In this document: positions 26,487 through 36,706 of the stretch, piece by piece
Position numbering within the stretch: the first letter of the stretch is position 1
Layout: each line of letters opens with the position of its first letter
The notes under the pieces: model-generated
What the model saw: the letters and a program-made list of their open reading frames with translations, nothing else
Database searches by the model: none
What the model was told of the DNA's origin: nothing
Translations under genes and position numbers: made by a program
Source of the DNA: Marinifilum breve
GTDB taxonomy: Bacteria > Bacteroidota > Bacteroidia > Bacteroidales > Marinifilaceae
Assembly: GCF_003202155.1 (NCBI RefSeq)
Contig: NZ_QFLI01000002.1
Location: 248,001-312,000 of the forward strand
Direction: 5' to 3'
DNA length: 64,000 bases

Positions 26487-28826
26487 ATGAAAAAACTTAT
26501 AATATTAATGTGGCTAATTGTCTTGCAATTGCATGTGATCGCATCCAATACAGGCAAGATATCGGGACGAGTATTTGATGCTAAATCCGGAACTTCTATC
26601 GTTGGGGCAAACATTGTTATCAAATCACTAAATATAGGTACAACCAGCAATAAGGATGGTTATTTTTTACTCTCGGATATCCCTTCAGGAAACTACGAAG
26701 TAATGGTTTCTTGCTTAAGTTATGTCACTTTTACAAAAAAGCTAAGCATTAAGCCAAATCAAACGATAAACCTAAATGTAAAACTAAAAGAATCCAGCGA
26801 GAGCTTAGGCGAAGTAACTGTTCTTGGTAAGTCACATGCCAGGCAATTGCAGGAAAGAGCCATGCCTGTTTCTGTGATTACTATGAACGAAATTCAAGGC
26901 ACGGTTAGTGATATTAACGATGTTTTATCCAAGACTTCAGGTATTAAAATCCGAGCAACCGGAGGAGTTGGATCTGCCAGTAAAATATCAGTAAGAGGCC
27001 TGGAAGGAAAACGAATTGGTATTTTTCTTGACGACTCTCCTATTGGTGATCAATCAGACTTTGTTGGAATAAATGATATTCCTATTGATTTGATTGAAAG
27101 AATAGAAATTTACAAAGGAATTGTTCCTGCAAAATTAGGTGCTTCTTCAATAGGCGGAGCGGTTAATATTATTCTTAAAGAATACCCTCCAAAGTATATG
27201 GACGCAAGTTATTGCATACAATCATTTAACACTCACAAAATTACCGGTGTATATAAAAGAAACAACTTAGATAAAGGCTTTGAATATGGTATTGGGGGAT
27301 TCTATACCTATTCTGATAACGATTATACAATGACCACCCCAAAAGAGTATGGAAGTAGAATCGTTAAAAGAGATCACGACAAATTTAAGAAGTTTGTTGT
27401 AGGAGGAGGAGTAACTTTTAGCAAATGGTGGTTCGACGAAGTAGAAATTGAGCCAGCCCTAATAATTACCGATAAAGAAATTCAAGGAATTGAAAATAAC
27501 ATTCAGGAAGCAAAAACTTTTGCCGATGCATATGTTCTTAATTGTAAAAACAAGAAAAAAGACTTTTTAATTTCCGGACTAGATTTAATTTTTAACAATA
27601 CTTATTCATACACAATATTTAGGCATAAAGATGCTGCCTTAAATCGTTATAACTGGGATGGAAGCACAGCAGTACCTGTTTCTAATTATGGTGGAGAAAT
27701 TGGATCCCATGCCAATGATTCTCGCATGCAAAAGCATACATTTCTTCAGAGAACCAATCTTAACTATATTCTTAACAACACTTGCAGTATAAACTTAAAC
27801 TCTCAATACTATTACGTAAAGGGAATTCCTGTAGATAAATTAAAAGACAAAGTGGTAGGTCACAAAACCAACTTCAATTCAAAAATGAACAGTTGGATAT
27901 CAGGACTAACATTTGAGTACAACTCGATAAATAAAAAATTTACCAATGCCATGGCAGTTAGATACTACTCATATAACATGAATAGTATTTTAGGTGATCA
28001 CTTCAATTCACAAACTCGAAAGAACATTGATATTCATAAAACTGATTGGGGCTTTAGTAACGGAATCCGTTACAGATTTACTCCTCATTTTCTAGGTAAG
28101 TTATCAGCATCATACGATGTACGTTTGCCTGCAGAGAATGAACTTCTTGGAGATGGTTTTATAATTACTCCTGCAGTTAATCTTGTTCCTGAACGTAACA
28201 CCAGTCTTAACCTAGGTTTTATGTACGATATGTCAAAATCGAATCAGCACAAATTTCAGGTAGAATTAAATGGTTTTTACATGCATCTGGAAAATATGAT
28301 TCGCTACACTGCAGGCCCATTGCAAGGACTTTACACCAACTTTGGCGAGATGAAAACTCTGGGTATAGAAGGAGAAATTAAATGGGATGCAACCAATTAC
28401 TTTTATTTATGGGGCAATGCTACATATCAGGACATTACCGATTCAAGAAAATATGATCCTGGTTCAGCTGCTCCTAACCCAACCAAAGGGAAACGAATGC
28501 CAAATATTCCCTGGTTGTTTGCCAATGCCGGATTCGAATTTCATAAAGAGAATTTTTTTGGTGGGACAGAACAAAACACAAGACTATTTGGCGACTGCTC
28601 TTTTGTAGAAGAATATTTCTATGATTTTGAAGTGAGTGATTATCAGGAAAGGAAAATTCCAAGAGCAATAACCTTTAATATGGGATTAGAGCATAGTTTA
28701 AAGAGCAACAGTATTTTTTTAAGCTTACAGATTAATAATATTACCGACGAAGAGGTAATCTCAGAATTTAACAGACCACTACCAGGCAGAAACTTTGGAG
28801 CAAAAATCAGATACGTCTGGAAATAA
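26487..28826 (+). CDS. TonB-dependent outer-membrane receptor, XusA-like
   Basis: The 779-residue protein has a signal peptide (MKKLIILMWLIVLQLHVIA) and a CarboxypepD_reg-like beta sandwich (GKISGRVFDAKSGTSIVGAN). The plug domain (TGGVGSASKISVRGLEGKRI, FLDDSPIGDQSDFVG) follows, then a 22-strand type barrel ending INNITDEEVISEFNRPLPG and IRYVWK. It lies 39 nt upstream of a DUF4374-type lipoprotein gene. In Bacteroides thetaiotaomicron the XusA receptor/XusB lipoprotein pair imports ferric enterobactin and related siderophores made by other bacteria. The same substrate class is inferred here. The third partner, a PepSY reductase (XusC), is not adjacent. Confidence 0.85.
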   Translation: MKKLIILMWLIVLQLHVIASNTGKISGRVFDAKSGTSIVGANIVIKSLNIGTTSNKDGYFLLSDIPSGNYEVMVSCLSYVTFTKKLSIKPNQTINLNVKLKESSESLGEVTVLGKSHARQLQERAMPVSVITMNEIQGTVSDINDVLSKTSGIKIRATGGVGSASKISVRGLEGKRIGIFLDDSPIGDQSDFVGINDIPIDLIERIEIYKGIVPAKLGASSIGGAVNIILKEYPPKYMDASYCIQSFNTHKITGVYKRNNLDKGFEYGIGGFYTYSDNDYTMTTPKEYGSRIVKRDHDKFKKFVVGGGVTFSKWWFDEVEIEPALIITDKEIQGIENNIQEAKTFADAYVLNCKNKKKDFLISGLDLIFNNTYSYTIFRHKDAALNRYNWDGSTAVPVSNYGGEIGSHANDSRMQKHTFLQRTNLNYILNNTCSINLNSQYYYVKGIPVDKLKDKVVGHKTNFNSKMNSWISGLTFEYNSINKKFTNAMAVRYYSYNMNSILGDHFNSQTRKNIDIHKTDWGFSNGIRYRFTPHFLGKLSASYDVRLPAENELLGDGFIITPAVNLVPERNTSLNLGFMYDMSKSNQHKFQVELNGFYMHLENMIRYTAGPLQGLYTNFGEMKTLGIEGEIKWDATNYFYLWGNATYQDITDSRKYDPGSAAPNPTKGKRMPNIPWLFANAGFEFHKENFFGGTEQNTRLFGDCSFVEEYFYDFEVSDYQERKIPRAITFNMGLEHSLKSNSIFLSLQINNITDEEVISEFNRPLPGRNFGAKIRYVWK

Positions 28827-28865
28827 TAAGAACAAAAATCTATTTAAAATTAAAATTATAGAAAA

Positions 28866-30077
28866 ATGATCAGAGAAACGAAATTACTAACATTGGCGCT
28901 ATGCAGCTTCTTTATAAGCTCTTGTAGTAGTGATGATGACAATGTAGAATCAATTATCACCAAAAACGACGTATTAATATCGAGTATATTACCCAATCCT
29001 GATGGACAATCGGGAAGCGAATATATGCAATTGATAAATGGGATTGAACCAGCAAGTTATACCAATAAAAAAGCCTTACCTGTTGGGTATGGCTATCCTC
29101 CAACAATCATTGGTAATGATATTTTTTTGCTGCCAGGATGGTCTATGTCAAATAATTTATTTATAAAATACACAAAGTCTAATGGTGAACTAAATAAAAT
29201 TTCTTCTATGGTTCTGCCCGATCAATCGGGGGCTAATGCAATAGTTACCAAAGGTAATAAAGCATATATCTCTTTATCTAAACTGGGAAAAATATTAATT
29301 GTTAATCATGAAAAAATGGAAAAGATAGCTGAAATAGATATCACTAGCTATGCTATCGGTGATAAAAACCCAGATCCTTCACAAATGATTATCAGAGATA
29401 ACTTATTGTATGTAGGGCTAAATCAGTTGGTAGGAGGACCTACTCCCGATCCGAAACGAGCTAAAGTAGATGTATTAATTATTGATACCAATAATGATAA
29501 ACCTATAAAAATGATAACAGAAGAAAAATCGGGATTCTCTATGCCAACTAAACCCGAAGCAGATCCTAACAGCATTTTTATGGATGAACATGGTGATATT
29601 TATATCAACTGCATATCGGGTTTTGGAATGATTGGTCACAAGTCTGGATTCTTACGAATTAAAAATGGCGAAACGGAATTTGACGACTCATATCAATTTG
29701 ATATTACAAATACAAATGTAGAAGGAGAAGAAAAGCAAGCTAATTACATTGTAATGCTTAAATACAAAGAAAAAGGTATTGTTTATGCAAGCGGCCAATT
29801 TAATGCTTACTATAGCGACCCGGTTAACTACATTAAAGACAGAACCATAATGGCATTAAAAATTGACTTAAATACCAAAACAATTAAAAAATTACCCTTG
29901 CCTAGTTCAAACAATTTTTCAACAGGTGTGAGCTTTTATAAGGATTTAGTAATTTATGGACTTGCAACAACAAAGGATATAGGATTTTATACATATGATC
30001 CTATTAACAATAAAGCAAGTGACAATGCAGTTATTAAAACTGAAGGTTATCCGTATTCGTTTGAATATATTAATTAG
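28866..30077 (+). CDS. Surface lipoprotein, XusB-like (DUF4374 type)
   Basis: The 403-residue lipoprotein has signal LLTLALCSFFISSC and then SSDDDN, an Asp-rich stretch after the lipidated Cys that acts as a surface-export signal in Bacteroidota. The mature part is a beta-propeller-like fold: PTIIGNDIFLLPGWSMSNNL, SGANAIVTKGNKAYISLS, NLLYVGLNQLVGGPTPDPKR. This agrees with DUF4374 proteins that sit beside TonB receptors. XusB from B. theta binds ferric enterobactin at the surface; the same job is inferred. It follows the receptor by 39 nt in an operon. Confidence 0.8.
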   Translation: MIRETKLLTLALCSFFISSCSSDDDNVESIITKNDVLISSILPNPDGQSGSEYMQLINGIEPASYTNKKALPVGYGYPPTIIGNDIFLLPGWSMSNNLFIKYTKSNGELNKISSMVLPDQSGANAIVTKGNKAYISLSKLGKILIVNHEKMEKIAEIDITSYAIGDKNPDPSQMIIRDNLLYVGLNQLVGGPTPDPKRAKVDVLIIDTNNDKPIKMITEEKSGFSMPTKPEADPNSIFMDEHGDIYINCISGFGMIGHKSGFLRIKNGETEFDDSYQFDITNTNVEGEEKQANYIVMLKYKEKGIVYASGQFNAYYSDPVNYIKDRTIMALKIDLNTKTIKKLPLPSSNNFSTGVSFYKDLVIYGLATTKDIGFYTYDPINNKASDNAVIKTEGYPYSFEYIN

Positions 30078-30265
30078 CATAACTTTGTGAATAATCACTT
30101 TTAGGTGGGATGCAAAAGAAAATATGCTGAACTTTTCATCCCTCCTATTTAATTGACTATCAAAATATGTTCTCAAAGAGCACCTATCGTCCTAATGCAA
30201 AACATTAGAATTACCCAGTAACAAATGTGCAGCTTCTTCGAAATACTAAGCGTGTCGAACTAATG

Positions 30266-30736
30266 TTAATACATGGTCTGCCCAAACTTAGCCTTCAGGT
30301 TTCTATCATACATGATGATGCTACCGGCAACCGATACGTTTACACTTAGGCGAGTATCGAATTTTACCAGATGGTGCGATTTTTCGATGGCAGTTTTGGT
30401 TAAGCCATTGTCTTCCGCTCCCAACAAGTATACACAACGACGTGGATGCTTGAACTCTTCCAGATTCACGGCTTTGTCATCCAACTCCACTCCTACCAGA
30501 ACAGCTCCCTTTGGTAGATGTGCATAGAAATCATCGAAATTGTCGTAATGAAAATATGGCATGGCTCCTGTGGCTTTGTGCGTATCGCAAGCTTGCTTTG
30601 CATAGCGTTTACCAACGGTAAAAATAAAGCTGGCGCCCATATTCTGAGCCGATCGCCATAACACCCCTAAATTCTCAGGTGTTTTTCCATTCTGTATTCC
30701 AATTCCAAAAAATCCTTGCTCTAATGTATCTATCAT
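30266..30736 (-). CDS. SpoU/TrmH-family RNA 2'-O-methyltransferase
   Basis: The 156-residue protein has the SPOUT motifs: FGIGIQNGKTPENLGVLWRS (motif 1, N-x-G-x-x-x-R), YLLGAEDNGLTKTAIEKS (motif 2, AdoMet-binding trefoil knot) and LSVNVSVAGSIIMYDRNLK (motif 3). It lacks the N-terminal RNA-binding extension of TrmH, so it is a minimal catalytic domain, as in TrmL-sized enzymes. It would methylate the 2'-OH of a tRNA or rRNA nucleotide. It is transcribed after the LytTR regulator with a 60-nt gap. The exact target is unknown. Confidence 0.85.
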   Translation of the reverse strand: MIDTLEQGFFGIGIQNGKTPENLGVLWRSAQNMGASFIFTVGKRYAKQACDTHKATGAMPYFHYDNFDDFYAHLPKGAVLVGVELDDKAVNLEEFKHPRRCVYLLGAEDNGLTKTAIEKSHHLVKFDTRLSVNVSVAGSIIMYDRNLKAKFGQTMY

Positions 30737-30797
30737 TTGTACTTTAAATTACTTGCAGTAAATCAATATTGGCTTCATCTTTCAATTCAAGCTGTGA

Positions 30798-31568
30798 TTA
30801 TCCGTTTAACCACTTCTTAAAATCGTTATTTCTATCTTGACTCACTATGGCATCAATGCATTCAGCCTGATCAGGCTTCAGGTTCAATTTGATTCTTGTC
30901 TTCGAGTAATAATGCATGTCGATAATCGAGGCATAACTCACCATAAACTTTCGATTGATGCGAAAGAATCTTTTGGGATCTAATTTGCCCTCTAAAGATG
31001 ATAAGGTGCCATCACACAGGTAACGATGCCCATCGAAACCAAAAAGGTAAAGAGATTTTCCATCGGCCATAAAATAGGCAATTTTATCTACCTCAAGAGA
31101 ACACAAGCGATCGCCAAGACTTACCATGAAGCGCTCCTGGTATGCATTTCCAGCCACCAAATGGTTTAAAGATTGCTGCAAAGAAGACAAATCAACAGTT
31201 TCCTTGTTTTGATATCTCTTCTCGAATTTCTGCAATGCCATTTCCAAATCATCCGGATCAATTGGCTTTAGCAGGTAATCCACACTGTTTTGCTTAAAAG
31301 CCTGTATGGCATACTGATCGTAAGCTGTGGTAAAAATTATGGGACTATCAACACTTATTTTATCGAAAATGCCAAAACTATTGCCATCGCCCAGATGAAT
31401 GTCCATAAAAATCAAATCAGGTTTGTGTGAAGCAAGGTGTTTCACCGATTCCTTAACATTCTCTAAACGTGCTGTAATTTGAATTTTGTTTGGACGTAGG
31501 CTAAGAAGCATCTTCTCCAACTCTCGTGCGGCCAACTGCTCATCCTCTATAATTACTACTTCTATCAT
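30798..31568 (-). CDS. LytTR response regulator
   Basis: The receiver domain (MIEVVIIEDEQLAARELEKM) has phospho-acceptor Asp56 in DLIFMDIHLG and Lys in YLLKPID. The C-terminal LytTR DNA-binding domain begins about residue 150 (FMVSLGDRLCSLEVDKIAYF) and includes KRFFRINRKFMVSYASI. The LytS-type kinase that would be its partner is 8 kb away at 39635-41566 on the same strand, on the far side of SusCD and the metalloprotease. The pairing is inferred from proximity only. Likely targets are the SusCD genes directly upstream. Confidence 0.9.
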   Translation of the reverse strand: MIEVVIIEDEQLAARELEKMLLSLRPNKIQITARLENVKESVKHLASHKPDLIFMDIHLGDGNSFGIFDKISVDSPIIFTTAYDQYAIQAFKQNSVDYLLKPIDPDDLEMALQKFEKRYQNKETVDLSSLQQSLNHLVAGNAYQERFMVSLGDRLCSLEVDKIAYFMADGKSLYLFGFDGHRYLCDGTLSSLEGKLDPKRFFRINRKFMVSYASIIDMHYYSKTRIKLNLKPDQAECIDAIVSQDRNNDFKKWLNG

Positions 31569-31663
31569 CTCCTATTGATTTTTACGACTCTCTTTATACA
31601 CAAATATGAAAACTATATTGATTAGTTACAGATGAATCTCACATAGCTTTTTCAAGTTTAGTT

Positions 31664-31790
31664 TTTCCCTTGTAAGGGAAAATCCCAATAGGGAAAAGGG
31701 TGAATTGGTAAAAATATAAATAAATGCACCCCTCTGGCTGTCGCCTCCACGAAAGCTTTCGGGATCCCCTAAAAAGGGAGAGTTCCAAAA
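31664..31790. repeat. Intergenic palindromic region
   Basis: TTTCCCTTGTAAGGGAAA is a hairpin at 31664-31681. A second CCC/GGG-rich stretch follows, then CGAAAGCTTTCGGGATCCCC. These look like fragments of Bacteroidota intergenic repeats. Nothing else is seen in 31569-31873. Confidence 0.4.
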
Positions 31791-31873
31791 TAAAACTAAT
31801 GCATATCTATTTCCTATATTCTAAAAATAAATTTGCTTATAGTGTATTCGCTTTTTGAAGGCGCCAATTTACA

Positions 31874-31906
31874 AAAGAAAAGGGGCATTCCGCAATGGAA
31901 TGCCCC
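31874..31906 (-). terminator. Rho-independent terminator after susD
   Basis: On the minus strand GGGGCATTCC, ATTGC, GGAATGCCCC is followed by a T-rich tail. It lies 33 nt past the SusD stop and separates SusCD from the response regulator. Confidence 0.9.
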
Positions 31907-31938
31907 AATTTTTGATTCAAATGATATGCTAATCGGTC

Positions 31939-33270
31939 CTAATCTCTCAAATTAGGATTATTGTCTATCGCTTCCTGAGGGAAACGCAATGTATATCGAG
32001 GATCGTTCTTTATAAGAGTTGCTGATTCACCCTTGTATGTATGAACGATTTCTTCCTGTGTTGTTCTTCTTAAATCGAACCAACGGTGACCTTCGAAAGC
32101 CAACTCTCGGAAACGTTCAGCTGCAATCTCAGCAATTAAATCTGCTTTATTCAATGCATTGATTCTTGTTTCTTCAGTAGTATAGAAATCCGTTGTCAAT
32201 CGTTTTGCTTTAAGCTGATTCAAATAATCCTTCGCGTCATCCAATTCATCCAAACGAGCCTTACATTCTGCTAAAATCAAATACAATTCAGCAGTACGGA
32301 AAGTACATTTCGAAGCCAGCTCAATCCCTTTATTAATGGCAAATTCTTCGCCATCTGCCTCAAAATACAAGGCAAAACGCAAATCATTGCTTTGATCAAA
32401 TGCAGCCTTCATTTCTTCTGAAATATAAGTAGCACTACGTAAATCACTATTCACATTAGCATCCATGGCAAGAATGCTTTCCACAGCATCGTACATGTGT
32501 GGTGCTTTTGAATTATCAGCTACCAAATCCTGCAAATCTGATTTTAGTTTTAAAGCCTCCAAAGCACTTTCCTGAGCTTTTGCATATTCAGCCATGTACA
32601 AATATACTCTAGACTGAAATGCCAATGCAGCCACCTTGCTAAATCTATAGTTCAAACCAGTTTCATAAGTATCCACTTTCAATTTAGAAAGACCATCTGC
32701 AATATCAGATTGAATTTGCTCATATACTTCAGCAACTGTATTTGGGATGTATTCAGCTTCGGTATCAATTGTCAGAGAAAGAGGAATTCCACGATCTGTA
32801 GCAGCGCTTGCTTTCTGATAAGGCTTTCCAAACATGTTTACCAGGTTAAAATGAATATAAGCTCTTAAAAGATATGCCTCTCCTAAAATCTGGTCAATCT
32901 CTTCCTGTGTCGCTTCCGTTGCACCATCACCTTCTGCAATCACATGATTGGCATACATGATTACTTTGTAAAAAATATCATAAGTATAGGTAATTGTATT
33001 ATCAGCAGGATTGGCATCGTTCCACATGTAAATATCCTTTACATTGGATAAATCATATCTGCTTTCATTTAATTTTACTTCGTCGGTACGAAAAGCCAAC
33101 TTCGCTTTATCAGCAGGAAGTGCATTATAAGCACTGCTTAAAAGATCTCTAAAATCTTCTCCTGTAGTTGGAATCACTCTATCCTTTGGCTTTACATCCA
33201 AATAATCATCACAGGCAGAGAATGATACTACTGCCAGCAATAAAAATAAATATTTATTAAATTTTCTCAT
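31939..33270 (-). CDS. SusD/RagB-family nutrient-binding lipoprotein
   Basis: The start is the ATG at 33270; the TTG at 33279 lies directly at the SusC stop. The signal is MRKFNKYLFLLLAVVSFSAC, with Cys20 lipidated, then DDYLDVKPKDR. TPR-like helices bind the SusC partner (LGEAYLLRAYIHFNLVNMFG is the classic SusD segment, then GIPLSLTI). The C-terminus contains LAFEGHRWFDLRRT, also a SusD hallmark. It caps SusC and binds the ligand at the surface. The ligand (oligosaccharide or peptide) cannot be told. No glycoside hydrolase is nearby, but a secreted metalloprotease is, which favours a peptide or glycopeptide. Confidence 0.9.
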   Translation of the reverse strand: MRKFNKYLFLLLAVVSFSACDDYLDVKPKDRVIPTTGEDFRDLLSSAYNALPADKAKLAFRTDEVKLNESRYDLSNVKDIYMWNDANPADNTITYTYDIFYKVIMYANHVIAEGDGATEATQEEIDQILGEAYLLRAYIHFNLVNMFGKPYQKASAATDRGIPLSLTIDTEAEYIPNTVAEVYEQIQSDIADGLSKLKVDTYETGLNYRFSKVAALAFQSRVYLYMAEYAKAQESALEALKLKSDLQDLVADNSKAPHMYDAVESILAMDANVNSDLRSATYISEEMKAAFDQSNDLRFALYFEADGEEFAINKGIELASKCTFRTAELYLILAECKARLDELDDAKDYLNQLKAKRLTTDFYTTEETRINALNKADLIAEIAAERFRELAFEGHRWFDLRRTTQEEIVHTYKGESATLIKNDPRYTLRFPQEAIDNNPNLRD

Positions 33271-33279
33271 TTCTCTCAA

Positions 33280-36200
33280 TTAAAATGTTAGGTTAACACC
33301 GATAGTATAAGATTTTTGCTGTGGCTGAGCATAAATATTTCCAAATGATTCAGGATCGAAATATCCATCATAGCCATTTGAAATCACGAAAGGATTTCTG
33401 GCTTCAAAACTCAAACGAACACTAGACAAACCAAGATCTTGAAGCATGTCCTTGCCTAGAGTATATCCCATACGAATGCTACTAATTCTTAGGTAATTTA
33501 CCTCTTTGTGCCAAATATCTAAACTGTTGTAGAAATCAGGGCGTATATTGGTGTATAATTGCTCTTGCATCCAATACTGTCCATCAGCAGATGCTTTTGT
33601 CATTAAGTTCGGTAACGATTTGTTGTTACCTCTTAACACATCTAAAAGCACTCTCGAAGCATTGTTAGATTTATCATATTGAGTCATGCTGTAAGGAGGT
33701 CTTTCCATTACATTCATTCCCAAATTAAAATTGGCAGAAACCGTAAGGTCAATGTTCTTGTATTTGAAAGTATTGATGATACCACCAGAATATTTAGGGT
33801 CTCTACTACCTACATTCACAAGCAAGTCATTCAACTCTTCATTCGTCAATTTTGATCCTGCCAAATAGTTAGGATAGTAATCAGCCATTTGATCATACAA
33901 TGAGAAGTACTCATCTGCCGATACAATGTTACCATCTTTTTCAAATTGAGGGTAGCCATTTTCATCCAATCCTGCAGTTTTAATCACCCAAACTGAATTG
34001 GCTGAGTAACCTTCACGTGATGGAGTTGTTGAATTGATCTGCTGTTGCTCTTTTAGTACTTTGTTTTCGTTGTGAGCAATGTTAAAGTTTGTATTCCACT
34101 CAAAATCATCAGTCTTAATATTACGAGTAGAAATACTTAATTCCCAACCTTTATTGGTCATCTCTGCCCAGTTTACAGACATTGAATTAAATCCATTTTC
34201 CAATGGAACAGCTTGTGAACCAATCAAATCAGTCCCTTTACGATGATAATAATCGAAAGACATGCGAACAGCATGACGCAATACTGACAGATCGAAACCA
34301 ACATTATAAGTTGAAGTTTTCTCCCATCTTAATTTATCGTTAGGAAGCCCCATTACTGTAATTCCATTCTCACTGTTTCCTGGTAAGTTGGTTACCGTAG
34401 TTGGCGTACCTACAATATAAGGTGAGCTTTGCTTATCGATATTTCCTTGTAAACCAAATGAAGATCTGAATTTTAAGGCGCTCAACCAGTTCACATCTCT
34501 AAAGAAAGACTCTTCCTTTGCATTCCATGATCCACTCAATGCATACAATGGCAAGTATCTGTATTTCGAATCTACACCAAACAAGTCTGATCCATCGAAA
34601 CGCACGCTACCAAAGAAAGTATATTTTCTGTTGAAGGTATAAGATGCTGTTCCGAAGAAAGAAGCATACCTGTTCTTTCTATAGGTTTTCGTAAACAACG
34701 GGAATGATTTCGCATCCGCTTCATCTCTATAAATTACCGGTTTAGATGTATTGTTCTTGCTATTCCAACCGTAAGCAGAAGTTGCAACCTGAGTATATTT
34801 AGATTCTCTGATCTCACTACCTACCATTACATCAACCTCATGTAAATCGTTAAAAGTTTTCGAATACTGAAGAATGTTTTTCCAGTTGTAATAAGTACTC
34901 TCTGAATCCCAGTTTTTAATAATTCCACCTTCAGGCAAAAAGTAATTTTCATACTTGTTATCAACTATATTACCATACCCACTTTTATAACGAGTTCTAC
35001 GTACGTAGTAAGTCTCTTGCTCTGCCTCTTTGGTAGTGTTTGATTTGTCAACCTGGTATCCGAATTGAGATCGGTAAGTTAAATTAGGATGTACTTTCCA
35101 GTTCACATTAAAGATAGAGTTTAAGTTGTTCCCTTTTAAAACATGGCTTGTACCTTCTCTTTCTTCAAGAATATTATAGTCCAAATTAATTATTCGCCAT
35201 GAACCTTTCTCGTTCTGGTTGTATACATAGTTCCCATTTTCATCTCTTAATCTCAAATAAGGATTAGAAGAACGAATGTACTGAGATGGGTTGGTCAACA
35301 TACTACCCTCAGTTAAAAAGCTCTGGTTTCTTCTTTGGTTGGCAAACATACTTACACCAAAAGTCAAGTTATCTGTTAATTTAAAATCAGTTTTTAAAGT
35401 AACATTGTAACGATTAAGTGATGTACCTTTGGTTGTACCTTTCTCGGTGTGTGCACCAGCAGAAAAATAGTAAGTAGCATTTTCACTACCTCCTGAGATA
35501 CTTAATGAGTGATCCTGGTTCACTGCATTCTGATACAATTCATCTTCCAAATTAGGATCGATAGTTCTCAATTGGTTAATTGCAGCTAGAGATTCTGCGC
35601 TAATGGCATCGATACCACCAGTTTGGAAATTGGCCCAATCGTTATTTGCATTTAAAATTTGAGCTACTCCACCTTTACTGGCGTTATAAGTTAAATCTGT
35701 TCTTCCTGCCATTAACAATTCCAAATCCACTTTTTCGCTGGAATTCATTAGGTTTAGTTTGTCGAAATCAGGTTTAGAAATAAATGAAGTATTGCTGGTA
35801 AGCTGTACTCTCATTTTTCCCGCTTTCCCTTTTTTAGATGTGATTACAATTACACCATTTGCAGCACGAGCACCATAAATGGCAGTTGCAGCAGCATCTT
35901 TTAATACGGTAATGTCTTGAATATCCTGAGGATTTAAACCTGCAATCGAAGAATTGTACAATTGATCGATATTGTCTTTGTCGTTGAAATCAGGCACGTC
36001 ATTTCCTTCCAATGGAATACCATCCAATACCCAAAGAGGATCTTGAGTACCATTTAATGAAGCTGTACCACGAATACGAATTTTAGCAGGAGCACCTGGA
36101 GCACCACTTTGAACAACACTGGTAACACCAGCCAACTGACCAGACAACATTTGATCTACATTGGCAACACCAGCCTGACGGATGTTATCAGCATTTACTT

Positions 36201-36612
36201 TAACAACCGCTGAAGTTACTTTACGTTTTTCAATTTTTTGGTAACCTGTAACGATAACCTCTCCCAATTCACTGGTTGATTCACCCAACTTAATGGTTAC
36301 GAAAGATTTTCCTTTAATGTCTACCACTTGAGTTTCAAAACCCAAAAAGCTACATGAAATGGTATTTAATTGTTTAGGAACTTCAAGGCTAAAATTTCCA
36401 TCGAAATCTGTAATGGTTCCCAAGCTAATGTTTTCAATAATTCCCTTCATCCCGGTTTCAGCTCCAATGGTTGCTTTGTCGATATAAACCGAAGCACCAA
36501 TCAGAACGTCGCCATCACTCTCAGAAAGTACCTTTCCTTTAATCAGCTTCATCTCTTGAGCCCATACAAATGCGGGCATTAAGATCAAAAGCAAGGTTAA
36601 CATTCTTCTCAT
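33280..36612 (-). CDS. SusC/RagA-family TonB-dependent outer-membrane receptor
   Basis: The 1110-residue protein has a signal peptide (MRRMLTLLLILMPAFVWAQ), a CarboxypepD_reg-like domain (ending ITDFDGNFSLEVPKQL), and a plug that starts GEVIVTGYQKIEKRKVTSAV and includes the SusC signature QDIQDITVLKDAAATAIYGA. The large barrel ends SYTIGVNLTF, with a terminal Phe as required for BAM. The 15-20 residues between DKATIG and GTITDF (AETGMKGIIENISL) lengthen the first domain. It overlaps the SusD start region closely, so both are translated from one mRNA. It imports the ligand captured by SusD using TonB energy. Confidence 0.95.
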   Translation of the reverse strand: MRRMLTLLLILMPAFVWAQEMKLIKGKVLSESDGDVLIGASVYIDKATIGAETGMKGIIENISLGTITDFDGNFSLEVPKQLNTISCSFLGFETQVVDIKGKSFVTIKLGESTSELGEVIVTGYQKIEKRKVTSAVVKVNADNIRQAGVANVDQMLSGQLAGVTSVVQSGAPGAPAKIRIRGTASLNGTQDPLWVLDGIPLEGNDVPDFNDKDNIDQLYNSSIAGLNPQDIQDITVLKDAAATAIYGARAANGVIVITSKKGKAGKMRVQLTSNTSFISKPDFDKLNLMNSSEKVDLELLMAGRTDLTYNASKGGVAQILNANNDWANFQTGGIDAISAESLAAINQLRTIDPNLEDELYQNAVNQDHSLSISGGSENATYYFSAGAHTEKGTTKGTSLNRYNVTLKTDFKLTDNLTFGVSMFANQRRNQSFLTEGSMLTNPSQYIRSSNPYLRLRDENGNYVYNQNEKGSWRIINLDYNILEEREGTSHVLKGNNLNSIFNVNWKVHPNLTYRSQFGYQVDKSNTTKEAEQETYYVRRTRYKSGYGNIVDNKYENYFLPEGGIIKNWDSESTYYNWKNILQYSKTFNDLHEVDVMVGSEIRESKYTQVATSAYGWNSKNNTSKPVIYRDEADAKSFPLFTKTYRKNRYASFFGTASYTFNRKYTFFGSVRFDGSDLFGVDSKYRYLPLYALSGSWNAKEESFFRDVNWLSALKFRSSFGLQGNIDKQSSPYIVGTPTTVTNLPGNSENGITVMGLPNDKLRWEKTSTYNVGFDLSVLRHAVRMSFDYYHRKGTDLIGSQAVPLENGFNSMSVNWAEMTNKGWELSISTRNIKTDDFEWNTNFNIAHNENKVLKEQQQINSTTPSREGYSANSVWVIKTAGLDENGYPQFEKDGNIVSADEYFSLYDQMADYYPNYLAGSKLTNEELNDLLVNVGSRDPKYSGGIINTFKYKNIDLTVSANFNLGMNVMERPPYSMTQYDKSNNASRVLLDVLRGNNKSLPNLMTKASADGQYWMQEQLYTNIRPDFYNSLDIWHKEVNYLRISSIRMGYTLGKDMLQDLGLSSVRLSFEARNPFVISNGYDGYFDPESFGNIYAQPQQKSYTIGVNLTF

Positions 36613-36658
36613 AAACTTTTGTTTTTTATTGGTTATAAATTAATGGTTATTTTATACG

Positions 36659-36696
36659 AAAAAACAGGTAAGGAGAAGGTAAACTCTCCCAACCTG
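36659..36696 (-). terminator. Rho-independent terminator between the metalloprotease and susC
   Basis: On the minus strand CAGGTTGGGAGAG pairs imperfectly with CTCCTTACCTG, and a run of six T follows. It lies 11 nt past the metalloprotease stop, so SusCD need their own promoter in the 50 nt that remain. Confidence 0.7.
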
Positions 36697-36706
36697 CACT
36701 AACTAA

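Noticed and set aside
31664-31790. Possible remnant of a transposon
   Set aside because: Only short palindromes are seen, with no coding remnant or defined ends; listed as a repeat only.
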